Shown: positions 46,701-60,000 of the stretch, piece after piece | Layout of the letters: the number at the start of each line of letters is the position of its first letter | How positions within the stretch are numbered: the stretch's first letter is position 1 | Source of the DNA: Escallonia rubra | Lineage: Eukaryota; Streptophyta; Magnoliopsida; Escalloniales; Escalloniaceae | Reading direction: 5' to 3' | NCBI GenBank assembly: GCA_033065855.1 | Contig: JAVXUO010000138.1 | Location: forward strand, 124,001 to 188,000 | Length of the DNA: 64,000 nucleotides | Program-made: the position numbers and the translations under genes | The notes under the pieces: generated by a model | The model's input: only the letters and a program-made list of their open reading frames with translations | Databases searched by the model: none | What the model was told of the DNA's origin: nothing

Positions 46701-49035
46701 ACAGTCGTTACTGTTACTGCAAAAAACTGCGGGGGTAGTGTTCCAATCATATTTGTTACGGTATGGCGCATAGCTTCAACTACCTAATGGAGACGGTTAA
46801 AAAGGTGTCATTTTCTTTACTAGTGTCAGCCACACGTTTATCAAGTAATACAAAAGTGCAGCTGTATACAAGAGATACATATAAGAGAAGGACGGATATC
46901 ATACCTGCTGGGGAGCTCTTTTAACGAACATCTCCATGAATTCTGGTTTAACATTTTTAACATATTCTTGCAGAATTTCCCTCCTGCTCTTTCGCTGTAT
47001 GTAGGGTGATGGAAAAGTAAATGCTGATTCAGATGTAACTCTAGCAGGGTAAGTCTCGAGTTTTGATGATAGTTTCCCATGTATAAGAAACAAAGAAACC
47101 AAAAGAAAATATATTCGTAATAACTCTGCATGGTAATAAAAAGTTCTGCCATAAAGGTGATGCAAACGAGGTCCAGAGTGGGGATGCCAAAAGCTCAAAC
47201 ACAGCTGTTGTACACCAAACTTGGGCCTCGTTTTGTAGAGAAAGAGTTGATGCCTTGGAGAAGCGTAATATAACCATACATGGCTGAAGGATTTTGACTG
47301 ATTAGCTCTCATAACGGACTAGTCTCTTAACACATATGAAGGGTAATGAAATCATTGAGGATTTATCCATTTTGCTATAAAACCTTTCCACGAGAATCTA
47401 GGTATCTTCAAGCCCTGGAAATGATACCCCCACCTGATGTATAGTAGTTATTCCGGATTTGCTTTGTTTTGTGTTATTAAGAAATGTGGGGATAATGTAC
47501 AAATAGTTCTGAATTGTACTCAAAATGCACGGTTTCTTTGATGCTACAAACAACATGTGGGTGACGAACGAGTACGGCATCCAACAGTCTTGGATAGAGA
47601 GATCTAATATTGGACCCTTTGAACGTCCTCGTCCATTGGTTGCGAGAAAAACAACAATGGTGCATTCCAGAAGTCAATGAATGTAGAAGATTGAAGAGAA
47701 GTTGTTGGCGTAAGAAATTAGTTCTCCAGAAAGAAAGCTCTTCCTATTTCGGAAGGAAGGGAAGCATTACAGAAGCATCAGGCACACAGGGCTAAGCCAT
47801 AGCCCTGCTTTGATTTCAAGCCATAAATGCAACACCCCTACCCCTGCTACTGCACTATTGATTTTCATTTGAATAAAAAGAGCACCAACAACAATGAGAA
47901 AATTGGGTAAAACGTAATTTTCTACAATTTGGCATGTTTCAGTGCCCCAAATATTGTAAATATGAATGATGCAATACAACTATTCCCCCTTAAAGGCTCC
48001 ATTATAAAACCAAAGATATAAACAGTGTAGCTGCTACTAAAATGGCGATCATACCATTCACAATTAGAAGGCCATCAGAAATTGTTCGATCGAAATTGAT
48101 TCCAGCGTTAATAAATCCTTTATTTCGGCCTCTCAAAAATGACAATTTGATCACTATCCAGCAATTGACTCTGTTGTGATGATTCCAAGTCTTATGACAT
48201 ATGTCTCATGCAGCGAACACTCGTCGTACTGGACTAAAATCAAATGCATCTTTAAACTCAAAACGCTCGGTACAAATGCACTATAACGCAATCTTACAAT
48301 ACATAGACCTTGACCTGTGTATTTCTCGCTCACTTCATTATCCACAAACTGTCAAACCCACAAAGATAACATACTCAACCTTTCGATGAAAATGAGCAAA
48401 GTTACAAATTTGTATGCTTGAGTAACCTGTATTCCCTCTGTCTCATTAGTTTTGTCATCTTTATGTGTTTAAACATTTAATCGAACTCAGATACTCCCTC
48501 CGTTCCATAGGATTTTCTTTTTGAATTTTTACAAAATTCTAGGATTAGTGTTTTAGTACGTGTAAACCTGAAATTGAACTCAGATAAACAATGAGTAAAG
48601 TCAACATTCGCATGCACTAAATCTAACTAGGAATTCATTAAAAGTCAAAAAGGTGAAGTAACTACAAATACGACGGGTGTTAACGAGCAAAGTCAAGGTT
48701 TTTCAAATTCTATTCCAGGAATTCGCCAAAAGTAAAAAATGGAACCAAAAATAAAATGAAACGGAGGGAATTGTGGTGTGTGTTGATTGGCGATAGAGGA
48801 GGGGTACCAGAGTGCCGTTGGGTGGTTTTGAATCGTTGGCGTTAGAGTTTGTTTTGTCGTTGTTGTTGCTGCTATCTTGAGATTGAGCCCTTACAGCCAA
48901 TTTTCGTCTGTGAAGAGGCTTCCTCGGGAAGCAGATCACAGTGCAACGATAAAGATGATTACTTCGAGTGGGTGAGGTAACAGAGGATGAAGAATGTGGT
49001 GATGAGAGAGATGATTTCACTGTCAACAACGACAT
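43796..49035 (-). CDS. Chloroplast DUF760 protein (At2g14910-like)
   Basis: Conserved plant plastid protein of unknown biochemical role with two DUF760 helical regions; by memory it matches Arabidopsis At2g14910. Seven exons on the minus strand: 49035-48808, 46994-46905, 46783-46703, 46588-46457, 44929-44711, 44566-44474, 43957-43796; 334 residues, in frame. The N-terminus, rich in serine and basic residues up to about residue 50 (KLAVRAQSQ), fits a chloroplast transit peptide. The first DUF760 block spans REILQEYVKNVKPEFMEMF to NAQYRLELQQSVEQVAL; the second spans GQNELLEYLKSLEPQNLQEL to WLMVVGYSIRNIEVRFDMER. Between them is a charged, coiled-coil-like stretch (KYIELLEAEIEELNRQVG). Introns 1 (1.8 kb) and 4 (1.5 kb) are long; intron 1 holds a MITE. 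Three TGGGCY motifs lie in the promoter. Confidence 0.9.
48493..48770. mobile_element. Short inverted-repeat MITE, intron 1 of DUF760 gene
   Basis: Left end 'actccctccgttcca', right end 'tgaaacggagggaat', inverted over about 14 bases, 278 bp long. The terminal CTCCCTCCG is typical of Stowaway/Tc1-mariner-derived MITEs. It shares an internal 'gagtaaagtcaa' motif with the elements at 50502 and 57681. It has no coding capacity. A clear TA duplication is not visible. Confidence 0.7.
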
Positions 49036-50173
49036 TGGAAATCAACTCCTCTGCGAATATGAGGTGGAATTCTACTCTCTAAAACCCTATTACCTCCATT
49101 AACGATAACAAAAAGCTTGGAGATAGAAGGAGAAGGTGAATATTGGGCTTTCTTGTGGCACTGACTCGGGCTTTGTGATGATGGGCTGAAGCTTTTGGGC
49201 CCTTTTATTATGTTGCTTTTTTAAAAATTAACATAATACATATTTTAGAGAAGGCAAAATGAAAAAAAAAAAGTAACAAACAAAATAACAATATAAAAGA
49301 AAAAACAAGTGCGTGCGATTATAAAATTCAAAATATAACTTCAGAATCAACTCGTACTCTAGTCACAAGACCAACTGAAGTATGACGTGATGTGACAAAA
49401 TACAGCTCTTGCAATTCTCTTTGTTTTCGATACCATCATCAAGAGAGAATGTCCAGCCCAAATCACCTGGAGGAAGACGCTTGGCAGCAAAATCAAACAA
49501 GCTTGAAGATGTTGTATGTGTTATAGTAGAGTGAACTTCAGTTGTATACTTTAAAAGAACAAACGAAATTATTGCACACGCGAGAAAAATAGGAGAACCC
49601 CTAAGCTTGGATGAAAGTTGAACTTGAACCAAACAACAAATACTCATTTCTAAATAATCATTTTTTAGAGTGGAAGATAAAAAAATTCGTATAACATATT
49701 TGAACACAAGTTAGAGCAACGATACAAGTTTCACCCTTAGAATAGAAAGTTAATTTTTATAAGAGCGTGACTTATTACAGTTCACTTGTTTGAAAACAGT
49801 TTGTCATTACAAATGCTAAATTTGCAATCTTTGTCGTCAACTTACAACCGAACCTTCATTCCCGAGCGTAAAATTTGATCCAATAATCGCTCTTTACCAA
49901 CATCTAACTTGACACAAAAAGCGTACTCAAAATATTTCTTACAATATTTGGGCACAGTTGATGTGCAACAACAATTGCCAAAAAAAAAAAAAAAAAAGAG
50001 CATAAGAAAAGTAATACACAAATGGAATCTGTTGTCGTTATCGCAGAAGCTTCGAAGGTAAAAATGGAAATGTCGAGCTCACGGATAGATCGTGTTCCCT
50101 CCCTTTTTCTCTCCCTCTCCCTGCTAATTACAGAAAGCTAAAACTACACACCACCACCTCAGCTCATCTCATC
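49036..50173. other. Divergent promoter region
   Basis: Head-to-head spacer between the DUF760 gene (minus) and the GT106 gene (plus). It contains the TGGGCY cluster on the DUF760 side, a poly(A) run at about 49980-49997 and a CT-rich leader (50094-50125) before the GT106 start. No gene is seen in the AT-rich middle. Confidence 0.6.
49144..49202 (-). promoter_or_regulatory. Cluster of site II (TGGGCY) motifs
   Basis: TGGGCT at 49144-49149 and 49182-49187 and TGGGCC at 49197-49202 lie 109-167 bases upstream of the DUF760 start codon. Site II motifs bind TCP factors and are common in promoters of organelle and growth-related genes. Confidence 0.6.
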
Positions 50174-53100
50174 ATGGCTCCCCGCCGGCGGCGCCACCAC
50201 AATCACAGCCGCTTCCGCTGCCCTACCCTCTACATCGGCGCCGCAATCGCCGCCTTCCTCGTCGTCTTCGCTCTCGCTTATTACATTCTCGCCCCTTCCC
50301 CCGTCGAAAATCACCATCTCACCCGCCGAAACCACGCGGTATTACTTCTCCGTCTCCGTGCATAATCGCATATACAACTCTGTGTGCTCATATAGCCTAA
50401 TGATTTACTTACTTGATTCAGCTTAGCAATGGCGGTGCTGATAGTGCGATTGGAGTGCCGATATTTCATGTTCCGGTGAGGTTTCGTTTAGGCTGAAATG
50501 CACTCCCTTCGTTCCATATGGATGGCTTTCGCGAAATCATAAGATCGATTTAGTACCCTGTAAGCATCGAAATGAACATAAATTGCAATCACTGATTAAA
50601 TAACTATAGTTTGACAGGGTCAAGTCAGGATAGAAAATAACAAGTAAAGTCAATATTTACATGTACTAAATGGTTTCACAAAGTATCAAATGAATAAAAG
50701 TTAATGGAGCGGAGGGAGTTGTAATTTATCAGCATTTATGTGTTTCGATTTGAGGTTTGATTGGATCTCAGGTTAGTGAAATGTGATTATTGGCTTTTTT
50801 TTGTGATATAGACCAGTGGAGGGAGATCTAATCGAGATATTTGGACATTGAGGATGTCCAAATTCTACTATGGCTGCAGTAATGCCAGCAACAAGTTTTC
50901 AAGTGAGTGAAAGCCTACGAATGCAGTGATGTTGCTTAGGCTTTGTAGACAACATAACTTGTTCATAATGCTTAAGATTGTGTTTTGTTTGTAAAATTCA
51001 CAGAAGCTGAGACGATCACGCGTCCTAATCGGTACTTATGGATTGCAACCAGTGGAGGTTTAAACCAACAGAGAACCGGGGTAAATTGCTGGACACGTCT
51101 TTGATATCGTGGTCTTAGAAGTTGGTTCAAGCTCACGAAGTTATCCACCAATTTTTGCTACTCTAATTTATATTTAAAATGCGTAAAAGATCACCAGGAA
51201 TAGTTAGAGATACATGGTGTTGTTTCGTTTTTGATGCACATATATTTCTTACTTCCACGGCAGTCGCTGTTCTGCGCCACATATCTGATAAATAGAGAGA
51301 TCTCCTAAGTCATATGAGCACAATGGGATAAAAGCAGCTTCCCAACTATTCTTCTTATCATTGCATCTTGCGGTTCTTGTATGTTCATTCATGTCCCAAC
51401 TCACATAGCTGTCGTAATGGGTATTGCATATGCATCACGTCTTTGAGTTGTACATTCATGTTATAATTCACATCACTGGGGTAATAAGTATCATTTACGC
51501 AACATGTCCTCGAGTTTGTACATGTATGTAGACAAATCAGAAGGCCTGCTGTGTTCTTAAGACGTAAACATTGTACACAAATACTCTTGTCTCATGAATC
51601 TGTCGCAGAGCTACCGAAATCTTGTCTTAGGGTCACAAATCACTCTGAGATTCTTGATCATCCGGTTGTTACTTAGGAGCTCTTTTGAAACTTGTCTAAG
51701 GTAAGTAGAGAGCTCTCTTCAAAATACAACAAGAAGAGAAGCACAAGTACTAGACTTTGCTAGCCGCGGACTTGTCTCTAAACCCAGGTTGTCACCTACT
51801 TTCACGTAAGGCATACATAAGGAAGTTATATATAAGCATGAATATTTATTTCAACTGCAACATTCTAATAAATTCGAAGACTGAGAACATGAGCTGTCTG
51901 CTCATGAAAAAGTAAGAAAGCTCTTATATGAAGATAGAATTTGATACGTAGAATATATCTAGAATGTCTTTGTGAAGCCGCTCCCAAAATTTAACTCTTC
52001 TAGATGCCTACAATTATCGATCCCTTCCAAATTGAGTGAAGTTCTATGTTGAACGCACCTTCTTCTATCCCGCGTAAAGGAAGAACCTAGGTACACTAAA
52101 CTTGAAAATGACCTGTGTGATCGATGGGACAAAGGATGCCCCCTTCTGATTATAGCCATTGGTTAGACCTGCAATGAGTTCTCTTTGAATTGAGTGCCAA
52201 TTTGAACACTCTTTTACTCTATGTTTTTGTTTTTTCAAATGTAAGTTATGATTATTCTTTACCTAGCTTAACTACTAATTGCTATGCTATTCGATTGTCT
52301 AATACTCAATGGTATGATAATGGTTGATGTTGGATGTATAAACAAAATTGTGAAGATCTACACCTGAGAACGAGGATTACATCCTTTATCTAGCAAAGAG
52401 CAAAACCATAATATAAGCTAAAGTAGCAAGTACCTTCAATGCTACTTAATACAATTGGAAATGTGCTAATTACTAAAGCATCCTTGTTGTATATAAGATT
52501 ACGAGCATTACAACTTGTCTGCTTTCAGCTTTTCCACCAGGCTTAATCCTTCCATTTGCTTCAAGTCTCAACTTATGTATCTGTCCTCCTGAGACTGTTG
52601 CCGCTTAGCATACTACTACATATTACTTTGTAGAGACCATAAGATAACAAACTATCAAGGCAAAAAATAGCATGAAGTGCGAAGCACCCATGTCACCCCA
52701 CTAGTTATACTTGTAAGAAGATAATATTATGACTGTTCGAGCCTGGTTCAAACTGGATCAGACACCATCTCTGTTGGACTGCCTGAGAGATTGGAATCTT
52801 ATCTACGCTGCTCTGTATATAAAACGCATGCCGTTACTTCAACAATTAGCCACTGCATTGTCACCTTTTTCTTGGGTATAAATTGATTTCATGTACTGGA
52901 GCTAGTTGTTGGTGCCAAAGACATTAATTTTCTTCTCTGGCAGATTACTGATGCTGTTGTTGCTGCTCGTATTCTGAATGCTACTCTTGTTGTCCCAAAG
53001 CTGGATCAGAAGTCCTTCTGGAAGGATGCAAGGTTAGAGTCAGTGTTCCTTCCTTTTAGTGTAACCTTCCTTATTAAACGTAGCTGTTTGTTCATGAATA

Positions 53101-54520
53101 AAAGTTTGTAATTTGTATCGTATGGTGGCAATGTTAAGTAACAGATATATTTCTTTGCCCTTTGCAGTAACTTCGCAGAGATATTTGACGTTGATTGGTT
53201 CATATCACATTTAGCAAATGATGTTAAAATCATAAAAGAACTCCCTCGAAGGGGAGGGAAGACATGGACCCCATACACCATGCGTGTTCCACGAAAGTGC
53301 AATGAAAGGTGCTATCAAATACGCGTGTTACCGGTGCTTCTAAAAAAGCATGTAAGTTATCATGCCCTTTAAAAGTTTGCTCTTGTTAGATATAGACGCA
53401 CGCACTCACATTTATATGTGACATATGTACATGTATATTCTTACTATGTTAATATTGGTTGTGTATATGAGATATTTGACGCAAGTCTTATATGGCACTC
53501 TCTCTTTTGAATTAAGATGTTTTCTTTTCATTATGTATCATGTGCCATTTTTTTTTATAGCTAATTCGTATTTTTTGCTATTCTCGTGACAGGCTGTTCA
53601 GCTTACCAAGTTTGATTACAGACTTGCTAATAAGCTGGAAACAGATTTACAAAAGCTTAGATGTCGAGTGAATTACCATGCTCTAAGGTTCACGGATCCT
53701 ATTACAAAAATGGGTGAGACTTTGGTTCACAGGATGAGGATGATGAGCAAGCACTACATTGCCCTTCACTTGAGGTAGTACAGTTGAGTTTTGGTCTTGT
53801 ATGTGTGTGTGTGTATTGCTTTCTAGATCACTCCACATTGATGATATATTTAGCGTAGACAAAAACAGTACGATATTTCACAATTTCCTCATTGAGCCTA
53901 TTTTACTGCATATGTTGTCTGTAAATTATTAGGCTGTTTTATAACCGATTAAATAGAACAATGTAAACATCTAACTGCACGACCGTATCAATTAGTAGGG
54001 TAAACTATGGGATGACGTGTACCCAGAAAACGTTTTGATAATATCATAAAGGAACCACATCGGGCCGCATATTGCATAACTTGATCGCTGGGCGACTACG
54101 TACAGTTGTATTAGGGTGGGCGTATCACCTAATTGCTATACTTTTTTGTCCCCACCGGCCCACCTCTTGCTTTCTTCTCCTGCAGATTATTCAGTGGAAG
54201 TTTCTGATACTTTAAGAGTTTAAGGTCACTGCACCTCAAGATTGATTTTGATACTGAAGGATGTAAACTTTCCTTATGCACCATTTTCTTTCTTATTACA
54301 GGTTTGAACCTGATATGCTTGCATTCTCAGGATGCTATTACGGTGGAGGAGACAAGGAGATAAAAGAACTGGGTAAAATTCGAAAGAGATGGAAAACTTT
54401 ACATGTAAGGGTCCAGATCTCGCCCTTAATTGATATGTATATCTAAATCCTTATCAGAAACGACTGATTATCATTAGTTGTTGATTACTTGGGTTTATAT
54501 CAGAGGCATTGTGACCCTTC

Positions 54521-54565
<45 letters not shown>

Positions 54566-55723
54566 ATATGCACATATGTGTTTATATCTGTTTCAGACTG
54601 TTCCTTCATCATTAAATCGAATTTTGTGCATTACATATCTAGTGGAATGTTTTTATCAGCTAATGATATGATACATGATGTATGCTTTTCTCCCTCTTTA
54701 ATTTGGCGAAATTTCGTGATTAGATAACGACCATAGGGGTGATCATTGATGTCTATATGTATGGAAATTAAACCTGACTCTGGGTTACAATACCATTGTA
54801 TGTATCACAAAGGGTCTTACTATGATGCATGGGCTGAGTTCTGTTAAATTGATATGCAGACGAGCAATCCAGACAAGGTGAGGAGGCAAGGAAGATGTCC
54901 ACTTACCCCAGAAGAAATAGGTCTGATGCTGAGAGCACTTGGATACGGCAAGGAAGTTCATATTTATGTGGCTTCTGGTGAGGTATATGGCGGGGAAGAC
55001 ACATTGGCTCCCCTGAAGGCACTCTTCCCTAATACTCATTCTAAAGACACTATTGCCAGCAAGAAAGAGTTGGAGCCATTTTCTGCATTTTCTTCTCGCA
55101 TGGCTGCACTAGATTTCTTGGTGTGTGATGAAAGTGATGTATTTGTTACAAACAACAACGGCAATATGGCAAAAATATTAGCAGGACGAAGGTATTCTTC
55201 TTTATGCTGTTAATCATTTTCTCAAGCAATGTCTGAATCAATTTGCTGAGTAAATCCTGTGTTTCCGGGTAACAGGAGATATTTTGGACATAAACCTACT
55301 ATTCGTCCGAATGCTAAGAAACTGTATAGATTGTTCTTGAACCGAGATAACATGACCTGGGAAGAATTTGCCTCTAGAGGGCGTAGGTACCAGAAAGGTT
55401 TTATGGGAGAACCGAAGGAGACAAGGCCAGGCAGGGGTGAGTTCCATGAAAACCCGTCTTCTTGCATATGTGAAGATTCTGAGGCCAAATTAAAGATGGA
55501 ATCAGGTTCTCGTAAACTTGGTAGGGGTAAAGAGGGTACAAAGAACGATTTGGGTGAAGCAGTTGATGATCAAAATAATGACAACGAGCTGGAATTGTCT
55601 GATCCAGAAGACGAAGAGGATCTAAGCGACCCTCAAGGCAAAGGTCTGGTAGATGGTACAAGTGAGGATTATGACCCTAACACATCGGAGGAGCCTGAGT
55701 TGGAAGTTTTACTTTCGGATTGA
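50174..55723 (+). CDS. GT106 O-fucosyltransferase-like glycosyltransferase
   Basis: Golgi type II membrane glycosyltransferase of the plant O-FucT/GT106 family, closest in sequence memory to the clade with the rhamnogalacturonan I rhamnosyltransferases (RRT1, At5g15740); pectin synthesis is therefore likely but not proven. Exons: 50174-50338, 50422-50475, 50812-50902, 51004-51080, 52944-53032, 53168-53351, 53593-53774, 54302-54404, 54860-55191, 55276-55723; 574 residues. A basic tail (MAPRRRRHHNHSR) precedes one membrane anchor (about residues 19-41). The catalytic domain has TSGGLNQQRTGITDAVV, HLRFEPDMLAFSGC (with the conserved HxRxE-like HLRFE) and DVFVTNNNGNMAKILAGRRR. The last ~90 residues form an acidic, disordered tail (DPEDEEDLSDP). 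Intron 4 is 1.86 kb with nothing recognised; intron 2 holds a MITE and intron 8 a CT/CA microsatellite. Confidence 0.93.
50502..50719. mobile_element. Short inverted-repeat MITE, intron 2 of GT106 gene
   Basis: Left end 'actcccttcgttccat', right end 'atggagcggagggagt', which are inverted with two mismatches; 218 bp. It contains 'caagtaaagtcaatattta', the internal motif shared with the other two elements of this family in the window. Confidence 0.75.
54523..54564 (+). repeat. (CT)n(CA)n microsatellite
   Basis: Fourteen CT units run straight into about seven CA units, in intron 8 of the GT106 gene. Confidence 0.95.
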
Positions 55724-57087
55724 ATATGGGTGCCTTGGCCTTATCGAGAGTTGTGTGTTATAGATGACCCCTTCACTGCTGATTTCCTTCTTATGTCCAG
55801 TTATACTGCAACAGTGTGATCCCGTTGCTGGACTGTTGTACAGCATGAAGTTTGTGCGGAATCCATGACAGAATGAGGACATCCGCAACATAACTTTGGT
55901 CCCTGCATTGACGATTTAGTACATGGGCGACCCTTCAGATAGTTTTGTACAAAGTTTAGTGGTTGAAACTATGAAAGAGAAGCAACCGGTTTTGAGGACA
56001 GGAGTTGAACTGCATTAGCATTTCTTTGGCTGCTTAAACTGCCGAAGCAACCGGTTTTGATGTTTTCTTTCCTTTTAATTTTGGAGGGGAAGCATAGTTA
56101 TTTAATAGATCTGCACTGCTGACCTCTGTAATGGACTGAATTTTTGTGGTAGCTTTCACAGTAGAAGATGATATGGAGGTGACGAAGTCAAATTTGTTAC
56201 TTGAGTTTCTATATCTTTGAATTGCTTCTGACAGCTTAGAGCTAGGAGATATCCTGAACACCTGATCATTTCTGGAGGAGGCCCATGATTTTCTATGACA
56301 GAATCACCGGTTTGGCACTCAAAGCTTTTGATGTACAGACATTGTTTGGTGGAATGGAATCGATTACAATTGCTTGTATTACGGATTACATCAATTTTGA
56401 AAATTAACTGTCACAATTGCTCATATTATTAATTTTTGCCATGAAACAAAGTTATCGGAAGGAAAACAAATCGAATGTCACCGATAGATATAACATGATG
56501 TAACGGATGGATGATACGAAGGGATGATAAAATATTGACCTTCCGCGTTTCGTTACATCACGTCATATCTATTTTGGATAAGGCAAAGGGATAAAAAAAA
56601 TATTGACTTCCCGTTATTTTGTTGTATCAGGTCGTATCTATTACAGTTATACTCAAAATTTTCTCGTTTGGAGGAGCATTAATCGTTAATATTAATTTTT
56701 GTCGGCCAGTTGTTATTAGTAACTAATTTTCTAGATACAATGTGATTGCATCTCGTAAACAATCATTCAAAAAAATTTGAACGTAACAATAGATATAACG
56801 TAGTGTAACTAGATAAGAATGTAATAAAATATTGACAGCTTCTTATTTAAAAAATTTATGTCTCGTCAAATCTCATCTGGTATACTGTGTTCCATGAATT
56901 TTGGTAGCAAAAGTTAAAAAAGAAATAGCCAAAACAATTTAACAGGTCAAACCCAAAAGATTTAACAAATATCTGCTTCACTTCTCAATTAGCAGAGTCG
57001 CAGACTGACCGTTTTACGCCATTGACGCATTAAGATACAGGAAAGCTTCTCGGATCAAACGGTACTCACAACTCAATCGGTGCAGCA
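55724..57087. other. Intergenic with inverted-repeat element
   Basis: 3' UTR of the GT106 gene, then an AT-rich region with the repeats listed at 56483-56811, and finally the EIPR1 promoter. The phrase 'gaagcaaccggttttga' occurs twice (about 55979 and 56043), a small local duplication. No gene is seen. Confidence 0.6.
56483..56811. repeat. MITE-like cluster of inverted repeats
   Basis: The motif 'agatataacatgatgtaacg' (56486-56505) recurs inverted at 56551-56570 ('cgttacatcacgtcatatct'), again as 'gttgtatcaggtcgtatcta' (56621-56640), and in direct orientation as 'agatataacgtagtgtaact' (56790-56809). 'taaaatattgac' or similar lies between the copies. It looks like nested or tandem short inverted-repeat elements. 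Confidence 0.6.
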
Positions 57088-60000
57088 ATGCAGGGAGGAT
57101 CAACGGGCATTGGCTATGGCCTCAAGTATCAGGTCAAGCCCCAGAAAAATCTTCACTAGACCTTACAGGATTTTGCAAATTCGTAACCCTAATTCTGTTT
57201 CCATTTCTTACTTCCAGGCAAGGTGCATTGCAGACGTGAAAGCGGACACGGATCATACCAGTTTCATCACTGGCACTCTCAGCCTCAAAGAAGAAAACGA
57301 GGTCCTAATTTTGATCTTTCACTCATACGACTCGTAATCAATTAACCTAATCGTTTATTTGATTTGAGTTGAATATGATTTAGCCTTTCATTTTCTCAGG
57401 TACATTTGATCAGGCTCTCGTCTGGTGGTACCGAACTTGTATGTGAGGGTTTGTTTTCGCATCCGAACGAGATTTGGGACCTGGCTTCTTGCCCTTTCGA
57501 TCAGCGCATCTTCTCCACCGTCTTCTCTTCCGGTAATCAGTCAATTCTATCCTGTAATCTCTTCGTTTTGGCTGTCTAAGTTTGACATTGCTAAAGCGCG
57601 GATTTGGCATCCGATGAATGTTTAGTATTCGATCTACACTAATAAGAATTGCTGAGTTTGAAATTTTGTATGGCATTGATACTCCTTCAGTTTTGCAATT
57701 CTTGTCCCTTTGACTTTTTGCTGAGTTTATAGGATAGAATTCGTATATCTGAACATTGTATTAAGGTCGAGTAGTAATCGTGGACCAAATAGCCGTTGTT
57801 TGACAAGTCAAACTAGCAAAAGCAACGAGTAAAGTCAATGTTTAGATGTTCGAATCCTGTTCGGGTGATGCAATAAGTCAAAGGAGGCAAAAATTATGAA
57901 ACTTGGGGAGTAGTTCACTAATACAGCATTTTGACAGCTCTTGACCTAAGTGGTAGTTTCACGACATAGGCAATTTTAACACAAGCAAAAACATTTTGAT
58001 AACCTGTAGATTTTCCACCTCGAAGAAATCAGGATTTTGTTTGGTGGAATTTTTTTGCATTCTTATGTTCCTTCACGTTCTTAGAAATTAGTGGTGTAAA
58101 GGCTGCTTTGGTATTGCTTCACGTTTTGAAGGGGACTCGTATGGAGCAGCAGTGTGGCAGATGCCTGAACTATATGGCCAGTTAAATTCTCCTCAGTTGG
58201 AACGAGTTGCTTCTCTAGATGCGCACAGTTCAAAGATTAAAAGGTAAATCTTCTGGTTTTGCAATGTAGATGAGATTATTGTTTGTTCCTCCCCCCCCCA
58301 CACCCAAAAAAAAAAAAATTCTTGTGAAATCTACATTGTACAAAGGTAGAAGTAGGTTTAGGTTCTTTCTCTGGCTATATTTTTGGGCATCTGAAGGTTT
58401 TAGTTAGCTCCTAAGTTTTGGGGGAAAATCTGACTGCTCCTATGCCTTTGCATTTGGACTTCGATTCTATCTGATATTGAAGTTGTTTGTATGCAAACTT
58501 CATGACTTAGCTCTCTTAGCATGGTTATAGAAGAACAAAGATACAGTATAATCATTTCTTCTATCTATTTGAAGGTTGAGTGCCATTTGCATTATAATGT
58601 TCGCCACCAAACTTTCTAAAGTTAAGCTAAACCAATTTACTTGATCGTGGTGTGCTATGCAATTAATGGCTACTTCAATTGTTTAGCACGTAGGGAACTC
58701 TACAAGCACTTCTTCACCTGGTTTGTCTCTAGTTTTGACAGAATGCTGATAATAGTTTGTAACCAGTAGGTTTGTCTGGCTTGGAATGAGTCTCCGCTAA
58801 CTCATTGATCCTGACACTGTAAACTTCAGTTATGGGTCAAAATGCCATAGACATAGTCTTTTGTGGTTTGAATGTTTTAAATTGCAAACGGTTCCGCTTT
58901 CTCGTGATGGTTATAATACTGTGAAACTGCTACATTGTAGAACACAGCATTCTGGTGAAAATTCTAGGTTTCACGTTCAGGGAATACTTATATGTCCATT
59001 TTCTTGAAAACATTTTTTCTTTTGTTTGTTTTATGAAGTTGAAGAACTTGTTGTTCATGCATCTTTTTGGGCAGCATAACGTACTATATAAACTTGGCAG
59101 CATACTTTGGTGGCCATCTGGAAAGCATGACAAGTTGATCAGTATCGATGAGCAAAATCTCTTTCTTTGGAGCTTAGATTCTTCTAGGAAGACCGCACAG
59201 GTAGGGCAAAATAATTTTGGATAACGATATATAAATGATCGCGTTGCATCAATAAGTTGAAGCTTGTTATTTCTATTTTTGCTATCTGCTAGTAAGTGCT
59301 CTGTATAGTTGTTTTCTTGAGGGGTCGACGGTAGTTTTCTTCCTCTCATTATATTATTGCAATCTTTTGCAACTCCTTTTTAAATAATGAAGTAGTTTTA
59401 TAGCAAGGAGAGAAACAGAAGATTAAACAAGAAGAAAACTGTAGGAAGGAATTGTGGTTAGTGTTCCTACGTGTAATTGGAAAAGCTGATTCTTTGTCAA
59501 ATGGACCGAATAAGGGCAATGATCACCATAACTGGCTGTTTTGAGATAATTTGAGGTGGCTTCTTAAGAAGGATTTGGCTTGGCATACAAGTTTTAGTGG
59601 TTAGTAAAATCTATCTGAATGAACTGTTTGATCTAAATACCTGCAAAGACTTATCCTGCGTTCCAATCCAACATGCAAAAAACTAGGTTAGCTCACGCTT
59701 GCGAAACTATACATGATCACTTATCTAATACACGTCAAAGAACTGTTTGATTTCTTTAAGTGGCTCCATCGGAGCCATAAGAAAACCCTCAGCAAAAAGA
59801 AAAACTACGGACGATTAAATGATCATAACGATGCCACTTCCCCACTTAAAGCAGCTATCTGTCTTTTCCTTGTATAGGGATGTGTGCTCAAAAGTCCTGG
59901 TAATACATTCCATAAAATCCTCTCGCCTCCCCCCCTTCTTCCACCCTCTCATGTCAGAGAAGACCCAACTGTGCAACAGCTGAACTACTGCCCTTGCAAG

